Below are positions 1 to 8,620 of a stretch of DNA of 64,000 nucleotides, piece by piece. Each line of letters begins with the position of its first letter. Position 1 is the first letter of the stretch. Made by a program: the position numbers and the translations under genes. Below the pieces are notes generated by a model. It had not been told where the DNA came from. It saw nothing but the letters and a program-made list of their open reading frames with translations, and made no database searches. Origin of the DNA: JAHBVL01 sp963712055 (GTDB taxonomy: Bacteria; Chloroflexota; Chloroflexia; Thermomicrobiales; UBA6265); contig CAVQGN010000003.1 of assembly GCA_963712055.1 (NCBI GenBank), positions 310,001 through 374,000 of the forward strand, read 5' to 3'.

Positions 1-2
1 GC

Positions 3-527
3 GAACACGCCATTCTCGGGCTCCTCCTCCTGTCTCCAGATGGCAGCCATGGCTACGAATTGTCCCGGCGCTTTTCGAATGACGCGCTGCCCGGCGCGGT
101 GCTCCATCTCGAAGCTGGAATGCTTTACCACTACCTCAAACGTCTTGAGAAAGCAGGATTCGTCACGTCGACCGTGGAGATTCAAGACGCCCGCCCAGCC
201 CGGCAGGTCTATCACCTCACCCGCACCGGCAAGGAGCAACTCCTGGCCTGGCTTCAGGAACCAGTCACGAGAACTCGCGATATCCGTCTCGAGTTCCTGG
301 TCAAGCGGTATTTTGCACTTCGGATCGAACCAGCTGTGGCTTCCAGACTTCTGGCTGAACAACTCGAGGTCAGTGAGCAGATGCTCACCGAACTGAATCA
401 CCGCCTTGGTGAAATCAGCGGAGAGCCTGATGATTCTGATCAGCGTTTTCTGGAAGAAACCACCCGTCTGCGATTCGCGCAAACAGAAGCCGCTATCGAT
501 TGGTTGCGATCACTCCCGTCCAACTGA
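3..527 (+). CDS. PadR family transcriptional regulator, 5' end outside window
   Basis: The reading frame is open from the first bases of the window, so the start codon lies upstream. Visible protein begins EHAILGLLLLSPDGSHGYEL, the PadR opening in which a winged helix follows a short hydrophobic strand. GMLYHYLKRLEKAGFV is the recognition helix and wing, and RQVYHLTRTGKEQLLAWL is the usual end of the DNA-binding domain. The remaining ~90 residues are the helical C-terminal dimerisation domain of the PadR-s1/Vir type. PadR proteins are mostly repressors that respond to small phenolic or drug-like ligands; the target here is not visible. The next gene on the same strand starts about 130 bases later. 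Confidence 0.85.
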   Translation, partial: EHAILGLLLLSPDGSHGYELSRRFSNDALPGAVLHLEAGMLYHYLKRLEKAGFVTSTVEIQDARPARQVYHLTRTGKEQLLAWLQEPVTRTRDIRLEFLVKRYFALRIEPAVASRLLAEQLEVSEQMLTELNHRLGEISGEPDDSDQRFLEETTRLRFAQTEAAIDWLRSLPSN

Positions 528-656
528 TTCATCCGTTTGCTGAGCACGATCGGTATGCCATAATGCGCTATCGCCCACGGCTGCCTGCATGCCTTCCAGC
601 ATGGGAATCGTTTTTTGCATCGGGATACCCGAAGTGATTCGTCAGAGGAGAACACG

Positions 657-1607
657 ATGGACGCGAACATGATGGAGTTTGCTTTCTTTGAGGGAAAAGT
701 CATTCCGTTCTCGGAAGCGAACATCAGCATCGGCACCCACTGCGTCCAGTACGGAACGGGTGCGTTCGCAGGAATTCGTGGCTACCTCGATGACTCTGGC
801 GAAAGCATCAACATTTTTCGATTGCCCGATCACGCCCAGCGTTTGCTCAATTCAGGCAAACTGCTCCGCGCCGAACTTCCTTACGGACCGGCGGAAGTCG
901 CCGAAATCATCCGATCACTCGCCGAACAGAACAACCCGACGGGAGACATCTATATCCGCCCCTTTATCTACAAACCCGCCGTCCAGTTGACTCCGCGACT
1001 CCGCGGTCTCGGCGACGAACTGGCGGTATACATGATGCCAATGGGGAACTATCTCGACCTCGAGCGAGGGCAGAAAGCGATCATTTCTTCGTGGGTGCGT
1101 ATACCGGACAACGCCATCCCAAGCCGTGGAAAACTCTCTGGCGCCTATGTCAATTCCTCTTTCGCCAAGGATGAAGCCGAACAGCGTGGCGCAGACGAAG
1201 CGATCATGCTCAACACCGCTGGCAAGGTGGCTGAGGGGAGCGGATGCAATCTCTTTGTCGTTCGCAACGGGGTTTTGACGACTCCACCTTTTTCGTCCGA
1301 TATTCTCGAGGGGATCACTCGCCGATCCGTCTTGAGAATGGCGGCCGATGCTGGTATCCCGGTCGAGATCCGGGAGATCGATCGGACCGAACTCTATCTC
1401 GCCGATGAAGCGTTTTTCTGTGGTACCGGAGTCCAGATCGCTTGGATCGAGGAGATTGATGGTCGCCCAGTCGGATCCCGCAGCCGCGGACCAATCACCG
1501 ACCAGATCACCAAAACCTTTTTCGACACGGTTCGTGGTCGCGACAATCGCTACGCTGAGTGGATTACCCGGGCTATGCTGAAATCACCGGTGGCGGTCGG
1601 CGACTAA
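657..1607 (+). CDS. ilvE: Branched-chain amino acid aminotransferase (class IV PLP enzyme)
   Basis: Transfers the amino group between glutamate and the 2-oxo acids of Val, Leu and Ile, the last step of branched-chain amino acid synthesis, in the cytoplasm. The 316-residue protein has the class IV fold: an N-terminal FFEGKVIP/GTGAFAGIRGY segment, the PLP lysine in GKLSGAYVNS, then AEGSGCNLF, GITRRSVL and ELYLADEAFFCGTG, all in the order seen in IlvE. I chose ATG 657 because AGAGGAG lies 7-8 bases upstream; an upstream in-frame start at 615 would add 14 residues without a ribosome site. A D-amino acid transaminase or ADC lyase is possible by fold, but length and motifs fit IlvE best. ilvD is near the other end of the window. 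Confidence 0.9.
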   Translation: MDANMMEFAFFEGKVIPFSEANISIGTHCVQYGTGAFAGIRGYLDDSGESINIFRLPDHAQRLLNSGKLLRAELPYGPAEVAEIIRSLAEQNNPTGDIYIRPFIYKPAVQLTPRLRGLGDELAVYMMPMGNYLDLERGQKAIISSWVRIPDNAIPSRGKLSGAYVNSSFAKDEAEQRGADEAIMLNTAGKVAEGSGCNLFVVRNGVLTTPPFSSDILEGITRRSVLRMAADAGIPVEIREIDRTELYLADEAFFCGTGVQIAWIEEIDGRPVGSRSRGPITDQITKTFFDTVRGRDNRYAEWITRAMLKSPVAVGD

Positions 1608-1616
1608 TCCGAATCA

Positions 1617-2264
1617 TCACTCTACGAGCGTGGCATCAAGATATCGCTGCACATCCTCTTGAGTCACGGCACCGATGCGAACTGCAAAGATGGTTCCATC
1701 CGGGCGTATGAAGACCGTGGTGGGATACGAGACAACCCCGTAATCGGCTTCGATCGGTCCCCGCACCGGATCATCGCCGGCGGTATCGCGACCGGTTGGA
1801 TATGTAATACCGAGTTCCTCGACCAGATCGAGGGCACTTTCACCGTAGTCGTTCTTGATACCGACGCCAACCACCGTCACCGGCAAACCGGCGGCGTTGC
1901 TTTCATCTGCGACGGCTTGCAGGTCCGGCATCTCGGTACGGCACGGCACGCACCATGACGCCCAGAAATTGAGCACCACCGCTTGACCCGCAAGATCATC
2001 GAGAGCGAGGGTAGTGCCGTCGAAAAGTTCAAGGGTGAACAAAGGAGCGGGCCGATCGACTAACTTGCCGGCACGCGGAAGCGAGTCTTCGGGACGTGAC
2101 TCCCGAAATCCAATAATCGCAACGACCGCGACAATCAGGAGCCCAAGAATGGCCGGGGAATAGCGCCCGTACAGCCCATACCCGATCCGACCATGATCTT
2201 CGAGATCAGGCTCTGGCGTATCAGGGTCGGGGATTGCTGAAGGAGGCTTTTCGGGTTCCTGCAT
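1617..2264 (-). CDS. Membrane-anchored TlpA/ResA-like thioredoxin
   Basis: A 215-residue thiol-disulfide oxidoreductase. After a Pro-rich cytoplasmic N-terminus there is one membrane segment (about residues 36-53), then a redoxin/AhpC-TSA fold facing outside. The active site is WASWCVPC (Cys105 and Cys108). GVVSYPTTVFIRPDG carries the cis-proline loop of thioredoxins. TlpA/ResA proteins reduce cysteines of apocytochrome c or other exported proteins; the client here is unknown. The gene starts 5 bases after the stop of the upstream hypothetical gene, so the two probably form one transcript. The final bases converge on the ilvE end 9 bases away. Confidence 0.85.
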   Translation of the reverse strand: MQEPEKPPSAIPDPDTPEPDLEDHGRIGYGLYGRYSPAILGLLIVAVVAIIGFRESRPEDSLPRAGKLVDRPAPLFTLELFDGTTLALDDLAGQAVVLNFWASWCVPCRTEMPDLQAVADESNAAGLPVTVVGVGIKNDYGESALDLVEELGITYPTGRDTAGDDPVRGPIEADYGVVSYPTTVFIRPDGTIFAVRIGAVTQEDVQRYLDATLVE

Positions 2265-2269
2265 CTCGC

Positions 2270-2767
2270 TCAGGGTATCTGTGAAATGGCGGTGGCCACC
2301 GATTGCTGGAGTTCTTCATCCCCTCCAACCAGCACCGCCAGGATGTTGCTCTGCTGATAAACGTGAAGTGTTTCGTCCGTGATAGGATCGCCAAAGAGAT
2401 CGACCAGTTCGATCGATTCAGGATCGATACTTGCCATTTGCTCTTCCCTGGCGGCGACATCGGTGAAGATGAACACGAACAGATCCTGACCATTCACCGT
2501 CAATTGCTGTCCAGCTGGCGTCAAGTCCTCTATGCGGGCTCCGTCTTGACCATAGGCGACATCGAGGCCCTCGGTCGTCAGTACATCGTAGACATTCTTG
2601 AGTTCGGCACGCCCTGGAACACTGGGTGGCGGCGGTGGAACATCGTTGCTGTTCCGATCCTGCCAGTATTGCCAAGCAGCAAACGCCAGAAGCGCCGCCG
2701 CTGCGATAAACAGGAGAGTCGATAAACGATTTCGATTTGAACTGGAGCGTTTTTCAGAATCAGCCAT
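2270..2767 (-). CDS. Hypothetical membrane-anchored protein upstream of TlpA-like gene
   Basis: I do not recognise this 165-residue protein. It has a basic N-terminus (SEKRSSSNRNR), one membrane segment (about residues 16-31), a short proline run (PPPPP) and an extracytoplasmic domain of about 115 residues. The soluble part alternates predicted strands and helices and has no cysteine, so it is not itself a thioredoxin. It is the first gene of a two-gene unit with the TlpA-like protein (5-base gap) and may be its substrate, anchor or partner; that is inference from position only. Confidence 0.7.
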   Translation of the reverse strand: MADSEKRSSSNRNRLSTLLFIAAAALLAFAAWQYWQDRNSNDVPPPPPSVPGRAELKNVYDVLTTEGLDVAYGQDGARIEDLTPAGQQLTVNGQDLFVFIFTDVAAREEQMASIDPESIELVDLFGDPITDETLHVYQQSNILAVLVGGDEELQQSVATAISQIP

Positions 2768-2897
2768 GATGCAACTTTACGCGCTCAGGACCAAGCTGCA
2801 CAGTGTGCCGTTGTATGCGCAGCATTGATCAGAACTGCGCAGGTTTTGTGCACCCCTATCCCTTACCCAATAGTTGCGATAGAATAACGAAAGAGTC

Positions 2898-2928
2898 TTT
2901 CGGGAAACGGAGGCCCGAAACGATTTTT
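2898..2928 (+). terminator. Hairpin plus T-run in the leader of the MarR gene (attenuator-like)
   Basis: TTTCGGG (2898-2904) and CCCGAAA (2914-2920) form a perfect 7-bp stem around a 9-base loop, followed by CGATTTTTGC. The gene pointing the other way starts at 2767, so this hairpin does not lie at the end of a gene. It sits 30-60 bases upstream of the MarR start and could be an intrinsic attenuator or simply a palindromic operator. Confidence 0.4.
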
Positions 2929-2956
2929 GCATCGGCCACAATCGAAGGAGTTTATT

Positions 2957-3421
2957 ATGGCCTCGACCAACGGCACATCGCAGCGCGCTGCTGCATCGAC
3001 GATTCTCGATGTCGTTCCGCAGATCAATCGCTGGGCAGAAACGCGTGTCTCCCGCAGCGCGGAAGGGTTTCGATTGAGTTTGCGACAACTATCGGCACTC
3101 TCGATGATCGAAGACGAAAAAACAACGCTGGGAGACGTGGCGCGTGCGCTGCGGGTCACACCGGCAGTTGTGACCGGTCTGATCGATCGGCTGGAGAATC
3201 GCGGCTATGTCCGACGGATCAACAGCACGGAAGATCGACGACGGGTTTTGCTCGCGCTCACGCCGGCCGGTCGTGAAGCAGCTGACGATGCGCGGGCTCA
3301 GTTGGTGAATGAACTCGGCGACGCTCTTGAATCGCTGAACTCCTCTGAACTAGGCTCCGTGACAAGTGCGATGACATCATTGCGCCCAGTTGCGAAAGAA
3401 CTCGAGTCGTCGACGATCTAG
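2957..3421 (+). CDS. MarR family transcriptional regulator
   Basis: A 154-residue winged-helix regulator. LSLRQLSALSMIEDEKTTLGDVARALRVTPAVVTGLIDRLENRGYVRR is a textbook MarR helix-turn-helix, with the wing RINSTEDRRRVLLALTPAGRE (DxRxxxxxLT motif). MarR proteins are dimers that usually repress their own gene and neighbouring transport or detoxification genes and release DNA on ligand binding. ATG 2957 is preceded by GAAGGAG at good spacing; the in-frame start at 2927 lacks one. Its end overlaps by 4 bases the end of the convergent helicase-associated gene. A terminator-like hairpin lies in its leader. Confidence 0.88.
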   Translation: MASTNGTSQRAAASTILDVVPQINRWAETRVSRSAEGFRLSLRQLSALSMIEDEKTTLGDVARALRVTPAVVTGLIDRLENRGYVRRINSTEDRRRVLLALTPAGREAADDARAQLVNELGDALESLNSSELGSVTSAMTSLRPVAKELESSTI

Positions 3422-5595
3422 GACGCATCCGTTGGCTTCCGATCCACCTCTTTGGCAATGGGCTGTACCGCCGGACTCGAACGGGTCTGAGGAGTGAGTC
3501 CATTGTCGCTGAGGAGTTTCTGAACGGTGCGCTGAAGAAGATCGAGCGATTCAGATGTCTGCGCCGAAACGATGAGTCCTTTTTCTGATTCCACTGCCCG
3601 CATCCCCGCCTCCCGGAGAGCGGCCAGAACCTTTTCAGTTTCGGACCGGTCATCAAGTTCCACTAAGACCTGACCCGAAATCCAAGCTCGCTTGTACGTT
3701 CCCGCATAAGTCTGCAGTCGGTCGAGTTGTACTTGCGTCAGTTCAGCTCCCGACTGGTTCCGAAGGAAATCGGTGATGTCCGCGATACGGAACCCGCTTT
3801 CCAATGCCCGCAAGACCGAGGCTTCAGTGATTTGATAGCGCGGCTCTGGTCGGAGCGTGCGCTGCTCCGCAAACGCCGTCAGACTCCAGACTCGGATTGG
3901 ACTGGGGTTGATTAGAGAAACAGTCAGGTCAGGTTCGATCTCGAGCGGCGCACCGGCCCGAACAGGATAATCAGGGAGCGGCTCCGTGCGCGCGAAAGCT
4001 TGCAGCCGGTCGGTGATTCGGATCGCGACTCCACCCTCCCGCAATCGACCCACATCGACGAAACCAAACCAGGCGAAGCCAGTCAGCAACAGCGACGTAA
4101 TCATCCGGCTGACCGCTGTTCGCCGTCGGTTTTCAGCCGTTTCGTTCCGCATCGGACCGCCCACGAGCTCGGCGGTTGCCTCATCCCCAAAGAGATCGGA
4201 ATCCTTGCTCGCGATCGAATCGGCGACGGTGGCAAGATCGAACCACTGTCCAACCGGCAGTTCTGCCAGCCGAACGATGAGATGGCGGCGCGCTTGAGAC
4301 CAGTTGGCATGGTCGACTACAACCTCCCGTTCGGCCCCTCCTTCGATCCACGCTGAATGGGAAAGCCAAAACCAGAGGAGATGCGAAACCTGCTCCTGGA
4401 ACGACCGTTTCCGCCAGAGATCCCATCCCGGGCCGGACGCCAACGGCGTCTTTTCCCCTGCGCCGCCCGTGACGACGCTTTCCATCCGCATCAGCGCAAT
4501 CAGGAAATCAAGGTAACCAGTGAGCTGTTCCGGATCGCGTTGCTCGTGCCAGAGCCGACTGTTGATAGTTTCGCGCCATCGAGGAGACGCAGTAGCGACC
4601 GATTCGATTCCAGGTGAGCGCGCGGCGACGATACCGCGCAGCAACGTCAGCTGATCCCACGCGACCATGTAGGGATTCACCGCTAGAGCAGAAACGACCA
4701 CATCCGGGTCAACGGGTACTGGTTCGACAACGTCTGACGAGTCGGACGTCACCGATTGGCGTACGTCAGCTGGAACGAAAAGGGAACGCTCGCCCTGATC
4801 GTCGTAGCTATGCCAGACGAGCAGCGCGGACTCCAGATCGCCAATCACGCGACGGCGAATCGACACTTCGGAAAGAGGGGTAGGTCCGGTCGGAAACCAC
4901 TCGTACACCGTTTCCAGAGGAACCGGGCCTTTCGGTTCGGCGTTGATAACTCCCTGCAAAACATGAGCGGCGTGTTCACTCAGCCTGGCGAACACTTTCG
5001 CCCGGGACGCCGGATCACCGGTCGCTTCGATCAGAAAAGCCGTCAATTCTTCCCTGCGATCGACTCCGGGCGTCACGTGCTTTCCCCAGATACCCGCAGC
5101 GTGTTCGATTTCGGCGTCATCAAGTAGTTCGAGGAGAACCGGCAATCTCGTATGACTGAGATCACCGGCGTCGAGCTCGTCCTGTACCCGCCGAAAGAGG
5201 AGCGCGAGTTCACGCGGAAGAAAGACTCGTGGCGACTCACCAATCGGGATCTCATCGTCGTTTCCTTCCCTGGCGAGAATCCCTTTTCGATAAAGCGACG
5301 CAGCGAGTTCCCAGGTTTCGTCAAAACCCTGTTCAAGGAAAACGGCAAGTTCGGCCACGGTGATCGACAGCGAAGGAGCATCCTTGGCGACGGCCAGCAA
5401 CCGCACAACCTGTTGCTCACCTGGGTCGAGCGTGTCCCAGCAATCCCTGACGGCGCGGATATCACGCATCCCGCGATAAACCTCGCCGACCAGTCCGTGA
5501 CGATCGCTGGCCGAAACCGGAATCTGCCATTGGTCCGCAATCGCCATCAGCGAGGGCAGCGAGCGATTGTTCAGTCTTCCGGCGAGATTTCTCAT
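3418..5595 (-). CDS. Helicase-associated protein with XPB/Ssl2 N-terminal-like domain
   Basis: A protein of about 725 residues. It opens with RSLPSLMAIADQWQIP, the motif with which stand-alone helicase-associated proteins of Chloroflexota and Actinobacteria begin, and contains the C-terminal block YQITEASVLRALESGF...ADITDFLRNQSG...LPxVQLDRL-like repeats typical of the XPB/Ssl2 N-terminal domain family (Helicase_C_3). I see no Walker A or DEAD/DEAH box, so it is probably not a helicase on its own; a DNA-binding or partner role is inferred. ATG 5595 is preferred; an upstream TTG at 5637 keeps the frame open and would add 14 basic residues. Neither has a clear ribosome site. Confidence 0.75.
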   Translation of the reverse strand: MRNLAGRLNNRSLPSLMAIADQWQIPVSASDRHGLVGEVYRGMRDIRAVRDCWDTLDPGEQQVVRLLAVAKDAPSLSITVAELAVFLEQGFDETWELAASLYRKGILAREGNDDEIPIGESPRVFLPRELALLFRRVQDELDAGDLSHTRLPVLLELLDDAEIEHAAGIWGKHVTPGVDRREELTAFLIEATGDPASRAKVFARLSEHAAHVLQGVINAEPKGPVPLETVYEWFPTGPTPLSEVSIRRRVIGDLESALLVWHSYDDQGERSLFVPADVRQSVTSDSSDVVEPVPVDPDVVVSALAVNPYMVAWDQLTLLRGIVAARSPGIESVATASPRWRETINSRLWHEQRDPEQLTGYLDFLIALMRMESVVTGGAGEKTPLASGPGWDLWRKRSFQEQVSHLLWFWLSHSAWIEGGAEREVVVDHANWSQARRHLIVRLAELPVGQWFDLATVADSIASKDSDLFGDEATAELVGGPMRNETAENRRRTAVSRMITSLLLTGFAWFGFVDVGRLREGGVAIRITDRLQAFARTEPLPDYPVRAGAPLEIEPDLTVSLINPSPIRVWSLTAFAEQRTLRPEPRYQITEASVLRALESGFRIADITDFLRNQSGAELTQVQLDRLQTYAGTYKRAWISGQVLVELDDRSETEKVLAALREAGMRAVESEKGLIVSAQTSESLDLLQRTVQKLLSDNGLTPQTRSSPAVQPIAKEVDRKPTDAS

Positions 5596-5784
5596 CGAGC
5601 AACAACCATTTGGCTTTTTCCGCCTGCGTGCGTGCAACCGCGATCAATCGTTGCAGAGGCATTATGACGCGTTCGGGTTATCGCCAACCGCCGATCAATA
5701 GCACCGCCGCAGTGATAAAATCGCCTCCACTTCACCAGCCGCGAATGGTTCTCAACCGGCAGTAATCACGAGGAGCGATCAGGA

Positions 5785-6990
5785 ATGCCAGCCAGAACAT
5801 ACGACGTCATTGTGGTCGGCGGCGGATTGGTTGGCTGCTCGATCACTTATCAACTCTCGCTGGCCGGAAAGAGCGTGCTCCTCCTTGAGCAACGGGATAT
5901 TTGTTCAGGGGCATCCGGTCGTAACGGCGGCATGACGGGAGAGGGATCCGCGCTCCACGCGACAGCGGGACGAGCCGTCTATGATCTGACGTCGGAGAAC
6001 CTGCGGATGCTCGGCGATCTCAGCCGCATCCTCGATACCGACTTTGAACTCCGTCTGCCAGGAACTCTCGACGTTGCAACAACTCCGGAACAACTCCACC
6101 ATCTCCAAGAAGCGGTGTCGCAACAGAAGGCCGCCGGTCTGGAGGTTGATCTTCTCGATGCTCACGAAGCCCGGAAACGACAGCCGGCACTCGCACCAGA
6201 CATCCTGGGAGCCAAGTTCGCTGAAGGGCATGGCCATCTCTGGCCCTTCGGTCTTGTCTTTGGCTTCGCTCGCGAGGCCACGCGACTGGGCGCCGAGATT
6301 CGAACCCGAACCCCGATTACCGGTTTGCTGAGACAGGCTGACCGGGTTCGCGGCGTAGTTACAGAATCAGGTGAGTCTATCGAAGCGGAAACGGTCGTTC
6401 TGGCCACGAACGCCTATACACCGCTCCTGCTCGATGAACTCCCAGCCGGTGCGATTGTCCCGGCTCGAGGCCAGATTCTCGTCACGCAGCCAATGCCGCC
6501 GATCTTGAAGCATCCATTTGGCACGAATTTCGACAAGGAGTACGGTCGCCAGGTCCCGGGAGGGCCGATCCTTTGCGGTGGTTACCGCCGCCTCGACGAC
6601 CAGGAGGGTCTGGGTCTCTACCGTGAAGAGGTCACCGTCCCAGTGCTTGCTGGGATCGCACGCTGCCTTTCGACGCTTTATCCGGTTCTCGCTGATATCC
6701 AGGTTGTCCGCGCCTGGGCCGGGATCATGGGCTTCACAGCGGATGGCATTCCCCTGATTGGTGCGATGGATGCCGATCAGCGTCTGATCGTAGCAGCCGG
6801 TTTCAATGGTGGCGGATTTTCCTGGGGAGCAGTGGTCGGCAAGGTGGTTGCTGCGCTTATCGGCGGGGAGAAGATCCCCTATGATCTCGATCCATTCGAT
6901 CCTCGTCGCTTTGAAAACGGCGCTGTTGGTTGGTCAAACCCCTTCACCGCCGGAGAAAAGAGCCACAAGGTGGCATCAGCCGCAGCGTGA
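5785..6990 (+). CDS. FAD-dependent amine/amino-acid oxidoreductase (DAO family)
   Basis: A 401-residue flavoprotein. YDVIVVGGGLVGCSITYQLSLAGKSVLLLE is the N-terminal Rossmann dinucleotide fold with GxGxxG and the acidic residue that binds the FAD ribose. SGASGRNGGM is typical of the DAO branch that includes gamma-glutamylputrescine oxidase and sarcosine oxidase-like enzymes. PARGQILVTQP and GFTADGIPLIG...AAGFNGGGFSWGA form the C-terminal flavin/substrate block. Substrate cannot be read from sequence; a secondary amine or D-amino acid is likely from the family. ATG 5785 follows GAGGAGCG. No subunit partner is adjacent, suggesting a single-subunit enzyme. Confidence 0.85.
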   Translation: MPARTYDVIVVGGGLVGCSITYQLSLAGKSVLLLEQRDICSGASGRNGGMTGEGSALHATAGRAVYDLTSENLRMLGDLSRILDTDFELRLPGTLDVATTPEQLHHLQEAVSQQKAAGLEVDLLDAHEARKRQPALAPDILGAKFAEGHGHLWPFGLVFGFAREATRLGAEIRTRTPITGLLRQADRVRGVVTESGESIEAETVVLATNAYTPLLLDELPAGAIVPARGQILVTQPMPPILKHPFGTNFDKEYGRQVPGGPILCGGYRRLDDQEGLGLYREEVTVPVLAGIARCLSTLYPVLADIQVVRAWAGIMGFTADGIPLIGAMDADQRLIVAAGFNGGGFSWGAVVGKVVAALIGGEKIPYDLDPFDPRRFENGAVGWSNPFTAGEKSHKVASAAA

Positions 6991-7602
6991 TCAACCAGCG
7001 ACCGGGCTCCCTTCCACAAGCGCGAAGTTGATCTGAATCATCGCTGGCTGATTCGGATCGAGGTTCGATACCCGCCACCCTTCAGGCACGGCTTCGACGG
7101 GTCCAATCACGTTGCGCAGGAGTGTTCCTTCCGGTCCAACAATGGTTTGCGCCTGCAGCAGATAGACACCCACCGGCACGTTCAGCAACGCGTAGGTTCC
7201 GTCTTCCACCCGCATCTCTGGTCCGATCGACACAGTCGAGCCATCATCGAGTTGAAAAATGGCATTCTCAAGCGGAATCGGCTGGCCCTCAGCGCAAAAC
7301 GCATCCGACATGTCGGCTTCAGCGCACGCGTAAGCCGCGATCGAAAGACTCCCGAGTTCAACGCCCTCCGGAATCGTCGTGGCTCCATTGCCATCAGACG
7401 GCAATTCGTCGACCACAGTGGGCGTTACACTCGGTTCCGGGTCCCCGCTATCGAAGATCGAAAACGCGAGCACCGCCAGGATGGCGACCGTCGCTATCGC
7501 GGCGATGATGTTTCTGGTCCGTTTCGAATCCGGTACATCCTGGGGACTGTTCTGGTCATCACCGGACACTCCATCAGTTTGATGATGCGACACGTCACTC
7601 AT
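6991..7602 (-). CDS. Hypothetical membrane-anchored protein with a prealbumin-like domain
   Basis: A 203-residue protein of unknown role. It has a charged cytoplasmic N-terminus, one membrane segment (about residues 29-47) and an outside part of about 155 residues. The segment MRVEDGTYALLNVPVGVYLLQ resembles the repeating strands of SpaA/carboxypeptidase-regulatory (prealbumin-like) folds, but the match is by eye. Two cysteines (YACAEADMSDAFCAEG) could form a disulfide outside. The start codon overlaps the dapF stop as ATGA (7599-7602), so it is translated together with dapF. Confidence 0.65.
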   Translation of the reverse strand: MSDVSHHQTDGVSGDDQNSPQDVPDSKRTRNIIAAIATVAILAVLAFSIFDSGDPEPSVTPTVVDELPSDGNGATTIPEGVELGSLSIAAYACAEADMSDAFCAEGQPIPLENAIFQLDDGSTVSIGPEMRVEDGTYALLNVPVGVYLLQAQTIVGPEGTLLRNVIGPVEAVPEGWRVSNLDPNQPAMIQINFALVEGSPVAG

Positions 7603-8531
7603 TGAAAAGCCCCCGTTGCAATGACCCCACGGGCCACTTCGACCGCCCGGCCGCCAAGACGGACAGCGGTTGCCTGGCGCTCATCAAGGAGAGTGAGATC
7701 GACGATCAGGTCCTCTCCGCTCGTTGTCCGTACCGTGACGGGGAGGCTTGCACTTCCGGAAAGCACAGCAACGAGCGCGCTGGCAACGGCTCCGGTGCCG
7801 CAGGCCAGCGTTTCCGCTTCCACCCCACGTTCCCACGTTCGCATTCGGATACCGCCCTCTGGTCTCACGCTGATGATATTGACGTTCGTACCAGCCGGCG
7901 CGAACGCAGCATCATACCGAACCGCCCGACCGAACCGGTCGAACACCTCATCGTCCATCACACCGTCCGCATCATCCACGATCGATACGGCATGGGGCAC
8001 ACCGACCTCGACCGGAACAAACTCGTCGATGCCCGCTATCGAATCCACCGTCACTGGCTTACCGACCAGTCCAATATCCGGAAGATCGAGCCAGACCCGG
8101 CTTCCCCACGTGAACGATTCCACTGAGGCCGACACGATACCGCTCGGCGTCAGAAATCGCATTCGTTCTCCCGCGATTCCGGCTCGGTGAGCGACGTGTG
8201 CGCCACACATCGCGCCATTCCCGCACATCTCCCCTTCCGTTCCGTCGGCATTGAAATACCGCCATCCAAAATCATGATCGGTTTCGGTATCTGGAGAGCG
8301 TTGCTGCAGAAGCACAACACCATCGGCGCCAACTGACACCCGGCGGCGACACACCGCCCGGGTCCAAGGGCTGATCGATTCTTCCGGAAGGACTCCGGCG
8401 CGATTATCGACAACCACGAAATCGTTCCCGGAACCGCTCATCTTTACATAGACGATCCCGGCGAACGCATCAAGTGGCGTTGGTTCATTCTGTTCCGGCT
8501 GATCGGCCAGACGGTCCATGTCAGCACTCAT
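7599..8531 (-). CDS. dapF: Diaminopimelate epimerase
   Basis: Interconverts LL- and meso-diaminopimelate, supplying lysine and the peptidoglycan cross-linking residue. The 310-residue protein contains the opening KMSGSGNDFVVVDN and two catalytic cysteines in mirror-image halves: NADGTEGEMCGNGAMC (Cys103) and ETLACGTGAVAS. I chose ATG 8531 because GAAGGG lies 6 bases upstream; the frame stays open to 8717, but that would add 62 Arg-rich residues absent from the family. A putative membrane protein gene overlaps its 3' end by ATGA. The divergent ROK gene starts at 8621, so both promoters share about 90 bases. Confidence 0.9.
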   Translation of the reverse strand: MSADMDRLADQPEQNEPTPLDAFAGIVYVKMSGSGNDFVVVDNRAGVLPEESISPWTRAVCRRRVSVGADGVVLLQQRSPDTETDHDFGWRYFNADGTEGEMCGNGAMCGAHVAHRAGIAGERMRFLTPSGIVSASVESFTWGSRVWLDLPDIGLVGKPVTVDSIAGIDEFVPVEVGVPHAVSIVDDADGVMDDEVFDRFGRAVRYDAAFAPAGTNVNIISVRPEGGIRMRTWERGVEAETLACGTGAVASALVAVLSGSASLPVTVRTTSGEDLIVDLTLLDERQATAVRLGGRAVEVARGVIATGAFQ

Positions 8532-8620
8532 ACACATCCCTTCAAGAAACCGCGATACTTTGAGTGTACGCTCGAACCTGTGACGACGCGGCCGATGGCT
8601 GAACCCACTGGAGGTCTTGT

